This document shows positions 1-13,183 of a stretch of DNA of 64,000 nucleotides, in pieces. The stretch lies in NCBI RefSeq assembly GCF_000002075.1, contig NW_004797487.1, forward strand, positions 688,723 to 752,722. The letters run 5' to 3'. A program made the translations under genes and the position numbers. The notes under the pieces are model-generated. The model did not search any database and was not told the origin of the DNA. It worked only from the letters and a program-made list of their open reading frames with translations. Origin of the DNA: Aplysia californica (Eukaryota > Mollusca > Gastropoda > Aplysiida > Aplysiidae). Every line of letters begins with the position of its first letter. The first letter of the stretch is position 1.

Positions 1-828
1 CTTAAAATATGATCTTATTGTGTTGCAAGTGCAGCACTGACCATAGTGTCTTTAGGCCATTTCCAAAGGGGGCATATTTACATATTTACATGTTCTTATG
101 CAATTGTAAATGGGCTGATTTATCAATGACATGCTCATACTGTGCCGGAACCACATAGGGGGAACTGCTGCTTTTTCTTTCCTCATCCTTACTTTCGTCT
201 TTTTCCTCTACTTCTTTTGTATCTTTGTCACTCTTTTATGAACTGCTATTTCTGGAGTGCCATGATAGTCGAAGCAGACTTTAGGCTGTTGAGGCTAGAG
301 AGGTGAGCAGAATAAGCCTGTTTCCTCGTTTGGACTTTTTTGTTGACATCCACCACTTGGCGCTCATATGACCTTATGCAGTTGCGAGCGCCGTAAAATC
401 TTACTAAAAGAACTCTCTTGTAACACCTTAAATCTTCGGCACTTATAATATGACGTTATTGTGTTGCTAGTGTTGTAAAACTCTTACTACCACTGAGTGA
501 CTGAGTAATGGTTTGTGGGTGGCTGGCGGGTGCTCTGGTGTGGTGTGCTTCTTCTTTCTTATCAAACATCTATCGTCCTTATCTCCCCTTCTTCTTTTTT
601 ATGTTTGTTACTCTCTTGTAACACCTCTAATCTTCTGGCGCTCATATGACCTTATGCAGTTGGGAGCGCGGTAAAACCTCTACTAAAACTTTTAAAAACT
701 TCTATTTTGTGTTTGTTACTCTCTTGTTTTACCTCTAATCTTCAGCACTTATAATATGACCTTATTGTGTTGCAAGTGCCGTAAAACACCTATTAAAACT
801 AAAACGAGTGGTGGTTTGTGTTGTCCAG
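1..828 (+). repeat. PHKB intron packed with sense copies of two related SINE-like elements
   Basis: Five stacked sense copies or pieces: a tail at 1-31, a near full-length type-A copy at about 36-410, a type-B tail at about 415-478, a type-B copy at about 490-690 and a tail at about 700-805. Type A contains CTTGATAGTCGAAGCAGACT-like and ATGACCTTATGCAGTTG motifs; type B contains TATCAAACATCTATCGTCC and TTGTGTTGCAAGTGCCG. Both end in GTAAAAC followed by TTACTAAAAC-like sequence. No RNA polymerase III boxes or poly(A) tail are obvious. Confidence 0.75.
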
Positions 829-984
829 GTAAGCTGCTGCCCATGTACTACTACGTGGCCAAGTCCCAGGTGGAGAAGGAGAAGCAGTCGCCGGGCAGCC
901 AGGAGAAGCAAGCGTCTGCTGAGGGCACCACCGCCGGCGTCTTCATGTGGGGACAGAGCTTGCTCTTTATCAGCCGCTTGCTCA
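829..984 (+). CDS. PHKB: PHKB exon, first in window
   Basis: Acceptor TTGTCCAG precedes the exon, which begins with GTAAG, so the acceptor directly abuts a donor-like sequence. Two bases complete a codon from the upstream exon (Cys is likely, as in human), then [19 protein letters not shown] to [12 protein letters not shown]. The exon ends CTCA, phase 1, at donor GTGAGT, and joins CG-GAG of the next exon to give Thr-Glu. The same CTCA|GTGAGT sequence is repeated several times downstream. Confidence 0.93.
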
Positions 985-3900
985 GTGAGTGTGTGTGTAT
1001 ATGTGTGGTGCATGTGTGTGTGCTCAGTGAGTGGGGAGGGGGGGGATGTATGTGTTTGTGTGTGCTCAGTGAGTGGGGGGGTGTTTGTGTGTGTGTGCTC
1101 AGTGAGTGGGGGGGTGTTTGTGTGTGTTCTTAATGAGTGGGGGGGTGTTTGTGTGTGTGTGTGCTCAGTGAGTTGGGGGGGGGGGGGTGCGTGTGTGTGT
1201 GTGCGTGTGTATGTGTATGTGCTGCTCTTTGTCAGCCGCTTGCTCAGTGAGTGTGTGTTTGTGTGTGTGCTCAGTGAGTGGGGGGAAGGGGAGGGGGGGG
1301 GGGGGAGGTTGCTGCTCTGACAGTTTATTGTCTGTTGTTGGTGTTGTTGGTGCTGGTGTTATTGTTGTAGTTGTTGATTTTTTGGTGTTGTTGTTGTAGT
1401 TGTTATTGTTGATATTTTTGTTGTTGTTATTATTAGTGTTATTGTTGTAGTTCTTGTTATTGTTGATGTCATTGTTGTAGTTCTTTTTATTGTTGATGCT
1501 TTATTGTTGTAGTTGTAGTTGTTGGTGTTATTGTTGTTTTTGTTGTTGTTCTTCTTCCCTTTCTCCCTCCGTCTGCTCCTCCTCCGTTTGTAGGTTTCTA
1601 TAAGACAACCACACAGGACTGGATTTACATCAGCTCTCGTTATACACAAAAAACTATTCCTCCTTTGAATGTAGTCAAATTTGTTATTCAAGTTGTCTTG
1701 ATCACAAACTTCCCTACAGATAACTCTGCTCCTATTTAACATATTTTCATAAAATAAACATCAGACTGAGTAGAAGTACTAGAAGTGAATGATTCAAGCA
1801 GTTAACATACAGTTTGATTTTATAGATAAGTAGAATTTGCTGAGGCTTGTTAGCTTTGTGTTCTGTTATGCCTGTAAAGAACCGAGTGATGCCGTGAGCC
1901 AGCTGAACTGGCGTGTCGTTTACTCAGAGGAAACAGACTATGTGGCAGCTGTATGTGGATATTTCTGGTTTTGCTCGTACTCGACTTGTTTATGTTTATT
2001 CTATTTGCGTTATCATAATGTGAGGATGTATGTTACAGATTTGATATACTTTTTAGTATAGTACGTATACTCTGTCGAACCTGCTCTAACGGCCCCCTGT
2101 GGGTGGTTGGCTGGTGTTCTGGTGTGGTTTGTTCCTTCTTTTCTATCTAATGTCTATCGTCATAATCTCTCCTGCTTCTTTACTCTCTATGTTACTCTCT
2201 AGAAACTCCTCTCATCTTCACCGCTTATATTATATGACCTATGTGCATGGCAAGAGCTGTAAAATTGATTTGAATTAAACTGAAAAAAAAAAGATATGGA
2301 CTCAAAGTTCACTTCCTGTTTTCCCAGCGGAGGGGCTGCTGGGTATCAACGACCTGGACTGCATCAGACGCCATCTGCCAGCCACAGAGCGACCCACTTT
2401 CAGCGCCCGCTACTCCAAGTTTCAGGTTGATATCTTTGTTTGGGGGTCAGGGTTCACTTTTCCGTGGGGATTTTAGCATGTGTAGTGGATGCTTGTGATT
2501 TTTTCTTCTCTAGCTCTTTTTGGACGTGTTGCCGATGTATTGGTAACTTTGGGGAACACATTTGGAAGTATCGCCTATATATCGGGAACTTCGGGGAACA
2601 AATTTGAACGTGTCGCTGATATATTGGTAACTTCGGGGAACACATTTGGACGCATCGTCGATATATTGGCCATTTGAACAGTGTTGTTGTTTCTACATTC
2701 CCATGCTATTGCTTTTGTAACATAAGTGAACATTCAAAGTGTAAGGGGAAAGCTTTCTGAAATGAAATCTTTTGGTTTGTGGACCACTTTGCTCCATATT
2801 ATTTAATTTATTAATTGACTGCGTCCTAATGGTTTCAACCGTGGGGGGAAAAACATTATGTCATGAATGAGCTAGTCTTAGATGTTTCAGTGGCTTGTGC
2901 CAACCCCTGTCTCTTTTGTTTGGAAAACTAAGCTGGAAACTCCTTGCTAACATCGATGTGCTTGTTTCGTTTTCTTCTGAACTTTTTTTTTCTTTGATGA
3001 GTGAATGAGTTGTTGCTGTAGGCCTTTTTATCTTCAATTAAACTTCGTCTGCTTTCTTGGCAACTTCCATCACCGGTTCTAGTCAAGCTTACATTTACGC
3101 GACAGTTTACACCAGCGCGTACCAGTGTGGGAGGTATCTCCCACTGGTGGACAATTTGGCATTTTTGGACAATTTGGCATTTTTGGTGGGCGGTGGGATC
3201 ACACGGGAAGTGATAGGTATTATTGAATGCTACGCTTTAGAAGTAGGTGGGTGGCACAAAAATGTTAAGCTTTCAGGTGGCAAAAGTGGGCACCGGCTCT
3301 AAAAAAGATGACAAAGTGCTGGTGTAAACTTTGTATGGTGTGTCGTGTGTCTCGGGGATGTTCCTTGTGCTTCCTCTGTGTGTGTCATGTGTCACATATG
3401 TGTGCCTTCACATCACAGATAGGTCAACAATATGGCTGTGCATGTTTTGACTCTCCCGTTAATTCTTTTAAATCTTGAATTGGTCGCTTTAAAGGACAAG
3501 CGGGCTAACCCAGATTTCGGAGGTTTCCAGAAATCTTGACCTGCACCAAAAATGGGCATTGCCCTACCTATAGGAGAAGTTTGGTGTCATTGATGTGTAT
3601 ATTTGTTTGGTTATAAAGAAAACTCTCCTTGTCTTTTAAAGAAATTGAACAAGGGTAAAAAACCTGACCTTTGATTTTCTCAAAACAGCATTTTTCGGGA
3701 TAGCCCCCTTGTGCTTAAAAGCGACCAATTGCTTCAGTATTGTTGTCTGCCCAGTCAGCTTCCTAGCTCTGTCCTAACCTACTATAAATTAGTTTCAGTA
3801 GTCTCTAAAATGTTTTTCACCTGTTCAACTTAAATCTGATGTGTGGGCGATGACAGCATGTCATGTAATCTCAGGTCCACCTAGCTTTCCCTAATCCATC

Positions 3901-6900
3901 GATAACTTTCTACTTATGAGTACATTGTTGACCGGCATAGTGTGAGATCCTTATTGTGTTGCAAGTGCCGTAAAACACTTTCTCAAAAAAAAAAAAAAAA
4001 AGGTGTGAGATCTCCTACTAAAAGGTTGTCTCCCTTTTGTTTGTAACGTTGAACATTTATAATTTATAATTCCTTGGGATGAGAGAAAGTGAACGTTACT
4101 GAGAAAAGAAGTTAAAATGTAATCAGTTGGAATCTAAGTGATTGATGATGGTGAGTCTGGCGATGGATAGTCTTCACAGAGAGATTTTGTCTTTTGGCGA
4201 GTCTTGCTGGTGGAAGAGTTCACTGATTTGTCTTTTGGTGAGTCTCACAATGGACAGACAGTCTTTCCCAAGCTTCTCTCTCTCTTTCTCGCCTAACCCA
4301 AGTTCTTGTTTTCCAGAGGAATGAAGACCGTAAGGTAATGACACGAGGCCTCAACCCTCTATGGCTTACTCTTTTGCCTCAGCCCATTTCCTCCTTTTGC
4401 AGACTGAACTTTAGCTACTGCTAGTCTTATTTAGTTATAGCAGAACATATCTGCTCGACTTTAAGAAATTTGTCTACAGTGATATAAAAATCATGATGAC
4501 GCTATTAGATCAGAAGAAAGCCTTATGTTTTTATGAGGACTGTAGTTCCCTTTTGTGATGGTGTCTTTGATTGCTTTTCTTTTTGCAGCCGAAATTTTTT
4601 GCGAGAAGGATATTGAAAAAGGTTAATTTATGTTTTCTTGTTACATTGGAGCTATTCAGCTATATTTATTAATTTTTTAAAAATCTGAGACCAGATTTTC
4701 TCTCTTGTTATGTTGAAGTTAACAAATGTTCATTTGAAATTTTGCAAATTCATCTTGTTTGATGAACTTGGCGAGTCATTTAACATTTTCCTTCCAGTCC
4801 ATGACTTTCGCCTTGGCATGCCATAGCTGGGAATGTGATTAATTAATGCTGAGGAGATTTATTATACTCAGTGAATGTCCCCTCTCCTTCACCTAGACTA
4901 TAATCCTCATCTCTACTTTAGGCAGGTTTCTAACTTGGGTGGGGTTTCGTGCTTTTTGTTATTTTTTGCTTGTTCTGAGTAAACTGTCAGCAAACTTGAC
5001 TTGGTAGGTGTCGGTTTGCTGTACTGTTCTGACATTTAAAAAAAAACCCATTTCCTGCTGCGTTGTACACTGTTTCTGTTTCATCTGCACCTTTTCTCTT
5101 TCTCCAGCTTCATTTTTTTTATTTTTTTATTTCCAACTTTTTCAAAAAGCTTTTTAATGCTGGCAAAGCTTTAAGATGGCACTTTGTGAATTGCTTTATC
5201 ATTTGTTGTGGTTTTGTTTTTAAACGAACATGAAGAAATTACGTCTTTGGACTTAACAATTGAATCTAAGACTGTGTTGTCATAACGTTCACAATTCTTA
5301 ATTTATGTTTTTCATGTTTTAGCTTGTACGATTTTGTCAGGTATTTACAGATACAAAAAGAAATGTAAGCTGATTTGATGAAAAGAAATGAATTCTAGTC
5401 AGTTGTGAGGTGTGCATTTAAATTAGACAGGAGAGCACTTTGACAGGTTTGTTGGTCTATTTTTTCCTTCAGTCTTTGTAGAATCAGTGGAAGCTGAGTG
5501 AAACTGGTACTTCCCGGTTAAAGGCTTGGCTTCTGTTTTAAACAAAGGAGCAAATATTGTGTTTAATATCAATGGCAGTGTTCTGAGGAGAGCGTTATAG
5601 TTTTGATTGTTTCATAAGTAACAAGTTCCTTAAAAGTGTGCTTTCTCGATAGATTGTATGGTTAATCCTGATTGAAAGCACTTTCATTTCATTACACACG
5701 GAAGTCATATAAGTTGTTTTTTTCGTATTCAGACTTCGTTGGAATGTTCATTTGAATGTAGAAATATTAGACTGAGAGGTTCTAACTTATTGTGTAGAAA
5801 AAGATAACTTGATAGTATAAATACTGGATTGTTATCATATTCAGTATTTTGATGAACGTTGTTATAAATGTAATGAAATGGTATTGGCAGCATTGTTGAA
5901 ATGAGTATTTTCTCTTAAATGAAAGAGAAAATTCCCTCAGTGTACCTTTGGTTGGAAGGTGCCACTGGTAGGTCCTACTTCTTCTTCACTTTCTCTCTAT
6001 AATTTCTGTCTTTTTATCTTTCTCTTTCCTTGTACTAAGTGACTGTTTGTATTTCAACGTACCAATAAGTACTCAAACTTCAAATCTCTGTGTATTTATT
6101 GCCGTGGTTGGTTGGTGGGTGCTTTAGTGTGGTTTACTCCTTCTTTCCTATCAAACATCTATTGCCCTTATTCTCTCCTCCTTCTTTGCTTTGAATGTAA
6201 CTCTCTTGTAACACCTCCAATCTTGTTATCCAAAAAAAAACAAAAGCAAACCCAAAACAAACTCTAAAAAAAGTTAAGAAGTGAAACCTTTAATCTTCAT
6301 CACTGTGATATGACCTAAAAATGTGTTGCAAGTGCCGTAAAACCCTTGCTAAAACTTTCAAAAATTTCCAATGCTTTTTGTTTTGTTCCTGCCATCTCAG
6401 GGCTCGGCTCCTGATCTGGTGATCCAGATTGTGCTGATCTCGGAGACGCCGCGTTTGCAGCAGCTGCTGGGAACCTATGGCATTGAGACGCAGACACCAC
6501 ACCAGATCGAGCCCATCCAGATCTGGTCGCCCAAGGAGCTGACCAAAGCCTACGAGTACCTGGGCATCAACAAAAAACTGGGGATTACAGGCAGGCCGGG
6601 CCGCCCTTTTGGCGTGCTCAGTACCTCCAAGGTGTGGGTGTGGGGCTGTGTGTGGGTGTGTGTGTGTGTGTGTGTGTGTGTGAGTGAGTGGGTGGATTAT
6701 GTGTGTGGGTGGGTGGGGGTGGATGTGTATGTTTTTGTGTGTGTGTGTGAGTATGTGGGTGCGTGTGTATATGTGCATATGGGTATATGTGCAAGGGTTA
6801 ATGTATATGTGTAAGGGTTAATGTGTGTGCTTCTTTAAGTTCTGGAGAGTTCTCAGTTGTTTATTATCAGTCCACAGTTCCAATGATTTCCTCTAAAAGT

Positions 6901-9900
6901 TTGGCTTATTTTCCTGCTAGACAAATGTCCTTTTCCTAGACCACTTCAGTTGCTGGGCCCTTGTAAAGAAAGAAATCTGTCATCGCTTAGGTCTCTGCGG
7001 AGAAAGTCTAACTAAAATTAAGTGTTGTATTTTACAAAATTTTACATGTAATTTGACAGATACATCCACTTAACGTTAGGGTGACTCAGAATTAAAACTG
7101 GCACATGTTTATCTGACGAGAAATGAAATCGAGTTCGCTAGCTCATGTCATTATTTTTGGGTTTTGTTGTGAAAAAAACCCAACATGTGCTGTAACCCTG
7201 ATTTTGAGGTTAACAGATTAGTAGAAACACTTTTTGTTGAGCATTTTTGTGACGGAAGACAAGGTGGAGAATTTGAGAATTATTTGAACTGCATGACTTT
7301 GCTTTCTGTAGGTTATCAGTGGGATGATTTAGAAACCATGGAAAAGTTAACAATAGTATTCAGCGCAATGATTAATTGTTCACACTGCAATGCCTTCTGT
7401 TTTTGTTTCTACGTTTTAGATTTTCCGTGCGTGTGGCAAAACTGTCTTGTGTTATCCTCTACTGTTTGAACTGAGTGACTTCTACTTGGCTCAAGACATC
7501 AAGCTGGTCATGGATGACTGTAAGGTACTGGGAAAACTTTTGTGGAGGTTTTTTTTGTGTAGTATGAAAGCTGGTAACTGGTTTCTTTCTTCACCAAAAA
7601 ATCCTTTCTGATTGAAATAATGAGAGGAGAAGCACAGGTGATCCATCCCACAGTACTCTTACACTATTTATGTTGCAGTTTGACTCCACATTGATCTCAC
7701 AGATGCCATTTTACAGGTTTTTCCTGTTATTTTAAAAGATTTTTACAAGAACAGCGATTATTCTTGGGAGTTGTTTTCTGTGTAAACATATATTAGTTGT
7801 CTTTGTTTACTGATTACAAATTTTTTTTCTGTGTGGGTGAGGGAAGGGATTGTTTTGTTCTTAATGTGACTTGGAAAACGTTCAGGTATTTTCACAGACT
7901 CTCGGTGGCATCTCTGATTTTTATTGAGGATCCACAGATGGACCCTGGCAACTGTTGTGGAAACAAAACAAGAGCTGACTTATTTTTTCTAGTCCTACAG
8001 ATATAAAACATAATATAATTCAGTTTATTATTTTTTGTTTCTGATTTTTTTCCGCCACGTAGAATGACCTGGCTTTCCTGGCCAAGTGCTGGAAACTGTC
8101 CGGGCGACCCACGTGGTGCATGGTCATCCGAGAAAACGCCATCAGGGGACAGAACTTCACAGAGTTTCTCGAGCTCTTGTCGCAGTTCAAGAAGGGCGAC
8201 GTGGATGGCATCAGAGTCCGACTGGGCCGTCTGCAGGTGAGTTATGCCTCATGGGGAGCATGCTCTTCTCTCTCTCCCTCTCTCTCTCTCCGGTTCTGTT
8301 CAACATATATACATCCAAAATTGCCAGGATCGTTGTAAGTGGAGCAGGAAGAATCCTCACATTTGCAGATGATGTGATGGTCTACAGACAAGGTTGTGAT
8401 AGGCTAGTAGTTGGGCGGATGCTACAGGACAGGCTGAGCAAGGTCGCAGATTGGTGTGAGGAATACAATGTGGTCATCAATCCTGACAAAGCACAAGTCA
8501 TCTGGTGCTCACTCAACAACCGTATTGTGAAAGATCCTACTCCTCCAATTGTGTTTGACCACTTTCTCATAGACAGACAGCATAAGCTGTAGTACCTGGG
8601 AATCACTCTGGACAGGACACTTTCGTTCCGAGGACATATTGACAATGTTGCTGTCAGGTCTCAGAAGGGCATCAATGTAGTGAAGACCTTGGCTTCAGCG
8701 GGAATTCAACAGAGAGTTCTTTTTCTCCTAATGCAGCTGGTGGTTCTGTCAGTCATAGACTATGGGCTGGGCGTCCTCTCCCTGTCCAAGACTCAGATAG
8801 ACAGGTTGTAGAGAGTACAGAATGCAGCTATGAGGGCCGTTCTAGGTTGCACAATGGACACCCATGTTGTCTGTATGAGATACATCCTTGACCTGGCCTG
8901 CATCAGAGTGAGGCATAAGGTGGCACAGGCAAAGCTGTACTTGAATGTTTTGGGNNNNNNNNNNNNNNNNNNNNNNNNNNNNNNNNNNNNNNNNNNNNNN
9001 NNNNNNNNNNNNNNNNNNNNNNNNNNNNNNNNNNNNNNNNNNNNNNNNNNNNNNNNNNNNNNNNNNNNNNNNNNNNNNNNNNNNNNNNNNNNNNNNNNNN
9101 NNNNNNNNNNNNNNNNNNNNNNNNNNNNNNNNNNNNNNNNNNNNNNNNNNNNNNNNNNNNNNNNNNNNNNNNNNNNNNNNNNNNNNNNNNNNNNNNNNNN
9201 NNNNNNNNNNNNNNNNNNNNNNNNNNNNNNNNNNNNNNNNNNNNNNNNNNNNNNNNNNNNNNNNNNNNNNNNNNNNNNNNNNNNNNNNNNNNNNNNNNNN
9301 NNNNNNNNNNNNNNNNNNNNNNNNNNNNNNNNNNNNNNNNNNNNNNNNNNNNNNNNNNNNNNNNNNNNNNNNNNNNNNNNNNNNNNNNNNNNNNNNNNNN
9401 NNNNNNNNNNNNNNNNNNNNNNNNNNNNNNNNNNNNNNNNNNNNNNNNNNNNNNNNNNNNNNNNNNNNNNNNNNNNNNNNNNNNNNNNNNNNNNNNNNNN
9501 NNNNNNNNNNNNNNNNNTGGGGTAATAATATAGTGTAAAGCGCATAGAACGTGCTTTCGAGTGGGGACATGCGCTATACAAATGCTATTTATTATTTAAT
9601 ATTAATTGTGAAATGTGCTGACAAAATGAGTTACTTCCCACGATCCAAGAAAGGAGATATCGGCTGAAAATCGACACTGGGGTCAGATTTATAGATTTTC
9701 AATTGATGCCATTTTGTTCACGTTTACTGTGTCTTTTACTATTCCATGCTCACAAATTTGTACAAACTTCACCTATCAAGTTGATGTATCAATTTCCATA
9801 AGGCTGAAATCCGAGAACTAACTCATTTTGTCAGCACAGCCCACATATTATAATAATAATTGGGGACGAAGGATTGTGGGCAGTGAGCACCGCTGCTACT

Positions 9901-9925
9901 TCCCCGCTCTCCTCCAAGTCCCACT

Positions 9926-9986
<61 letters not shown>

Positions 9987-12984
9987 GGCTCTGTGACTTC
10001 ATAAGTGGTCAACAATGCCGACAGCACACAGGAACTCAACATATGAACTGTTTTCACTGTTTAAAAAAATGGAGATACGACAAGAAAGCACTGAGGTCAC
10101 GACATACCCGTAGATCCTTAAAAAGTGCTGAACATGGGTCACTGAAATGTTCCAGCAGACGTTTTCTGGCACGACAGTTGGCGGGACATTTTAGGAACAC
10201 ATGGTCCATAGTCTCGTCCTCCTCCTTGCAGGATCGACAGGACAGATCTGGGTAGTCCGCTGGCGCAATTTTGTGGAGATATGATTTCAGCTTGGGCGAT
10301 TTTCCACTAGTTCTCATTTGGGAGAGAAGCCGACGGTCTTGTCGTCTAAGCATGGGGTAACACGCACTTTGGGGTAGCTGGTTTGACATCTGTTACCCCT
10401 GGGGCGGAAGGGAAGAAATCATAGGGCGTTACACTACTTCCACTGGTCGAGTCCTAGATTTAACCGTTCCACCCGTATGGGGTACAATTTCAAGAAAGTT
10501 TTCGTAATTTATTTTATAATGTAAATTGCTGTTTTTAAAACAAAATTTCTATTATATGTTTAAGATATTTCAACCATTTAACTCGCAGAGTCAAACCGAG
10601 CTATGCTGTGAACTTTCACGAAAATAACCAACTTGTGTCCTGCACACTCATCTAATCTTTATGCAGATGCAAGCACGGTAGAACTTTTACCAAACCAGAT
10701 TTTAAAAAGTAGACTGACTGAAACTCAAAAATGTAGTTTTGTGTTGGAAAGTTCAAAATCTGACTGTGAGCTACATCCTGAGGTTCTGTCAGCCCATGTA
10801 TCTTCTTTTTCTTTTTGTTTTTTAGAAATGTTTGTATGTATGTCATAATTTCACCTGAATTGGAATCCAAATTTTTTCGTTTCTTTTCTAAAGGCTATCT
10901 TTACTTCTCCACCATAAATATCTTGCAGATGTTACATACCCCTTCCTCTCAGTTGCACTGTCTGCTTCCCAGGAAGTTGAGATTGTTTCAGGATGCTATC
11001 AGGTCTGCTGGGTAATAATGCAGATTGTAAAGCGCATAGAGCTTGCTTTTGAACGGGAATTTGCGCTATATACCAATGCTGTCTATTATCTATTATTGTT
11101 ATTATTTGATTGCTATTTCACTAAGTTTCCAGGTTGGAATGAGAACTGATCCTGTTTTGTGTGTACACAAACAGAAGTGCCTAGGGATCAGTGGCAAATG
11201 CCGATAGCGATAACTCTTAAGCGCACAAGTGTTAATCTTTTGTTACGGAACACAACTGCATTACCTATGAAAAATATTACAAAGGTTATTGCTCACTGTT
11301 TTGAAAATATGATAGCATAGACGTAGGGCTACAAACACATTAACAAAATCGTCACTTAGGAGCGGCCCCCAAGTGATTTTTCGGCATACTTTTATTAAAT
11401 GCTAGGGATGAAGATGATAAATTATTTCCAAATTTCTGGTCACTCTACTTGAGGAGTTGGGAATGAGGGTTGTGTCCTGTCCAACCAAGACAGCCTGGCG
11501 GGGATCCAGAGTAAATGCCAAACAAAAAGTGAAATGCACTTGACACCTAGATTAACATGCACTCTATTTCCAACATGAGAGCATCGTCATCGTTACCATC
11601 ATCATCATCTTCATCATCGTCATCATCATCATCATCGTCGTCGTCATCATCATGACCAAACAATTCCTCTTTTTGTTGTTTCTTTTTTCTTGAAACATAA
11701 CAATTTGTACCATGTCAATACATTTTTACATAACCAAATGTCGGCACCAAAATCAGGACACGGGACCATAAAAAAGCGAAAAAAAACCAAAAACGTCATA
11801 TGGCGGGTGAGCAGCCGACCGCCAGGCCCGGAACCCTCAGGTAGCGTGACCAGGGCCTGACCTCATCTCATAGGTCAGAGGGAGATGTGGGTAGTGGGCG
11901 TTTGTTCAGGTGATTGTCTTGGACAGTGGCTGTTAGATCAGCTTTGACCTTATTTTTATTAACATGTGTTTCAATGTTGTTGATTTTCTCCAGTCCTTCA
12001 TCTCCTCGGCCGCTGTGGAGCATCTGGACTTCCTGAACCTGCTCCCAGACCCGGATATCTTCACGCCGTTTGAGGAGAAGTCAATGAAGGCCAGCTTCAA
12101 GTCGCTCACTGAAATTCCGCAGCTCATAGCTTTGGAGGAGGAATCTTTCATCAACGAAACGGTTCGTGTGGGGGATGACTCGCGGGGTGATTCATGTGAT
12201 GTGACTCATGGCATGCTATGTGCTTGTTATCACCTCTTAAAAATCTCCCAGAAACCTGTTCTGCAACAATTACAGTTCTAAATTGTCCCAAATGTGCTCT
12301 AAACCCATTTTTTTCGCATCCAGATTTGGAGGGAAATCGGCTAAGTACTCATAGCTGCTGAAAATAGAACTGTTGTAAAAATAAACAATGGCAAATGCTT
12401 GCGTTGATGCAAAATGAGACATGTTGTAAATCAGTGCTGCATCTTCACTCTGACGGTAAAGAGGTATTTTGCCCAATTCATGACTAAATTTCTTTCCTAT
12501 CAACCTATCTATGTTCCTTATCTCTCCTCCTCCATTTCTTCGTATGTTACTCTCTAGAAACATCTCTCATCTTCTGATTTTATATGATCTATTAATGTCG
12601 CAAGTGTCGTAAAACTTTTATGAAAACTAAAGTTTTGTTTTGTTTTGTTTTTTCTGTGTAGAACCTGAGGACAAAGACGAGCCAAGAGCTGGTCTCTTAC
12701 CTCATGTCTGTGTCCGGGCTCAACGCTCAAGTGACCTTGCTGAAGCTTCTGTATGAGAGAGAGGGCCCGTTCTATTCCATAGATGGCAGCACAATCAGGT
12801 GGGGGTGTAGACGGTGCCAGGATTTGTGTCATTTGTGTCAATGCTGTACGCCCTTTAATAAAAACCTTTAACCTTCAGCACTTACATGACCTATTTGTGT
12901 TGCAGCTGCTGCAAAACTCTTACTAAAACTAAAACCTTATGAACTACTACTGCTACTGCTGTAGCTCTACCGCTACCGCTACTG

Positions 12985-13015
<31 letters not shown>

Positions 13016-13124
13016 CACCACCACCACCTCTACTACTACCACCACTATTACCACCACCACCACTACTACTACTACTACCACTACCACCACTACTACTACT
13101 TTCACCCTCACCACCACTACTACT

Positions 13125-13183
<59 letters not shown>

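Noticed and set aside
7185-7469. 94-codon frame overlapping a PHKB exon
   Set aside because: Intron read-through into the exon at 7420, out of the PHKB frame.
8793-9581. Open frames of about 200-260 codons
   Set aside because: Almost entirely N.
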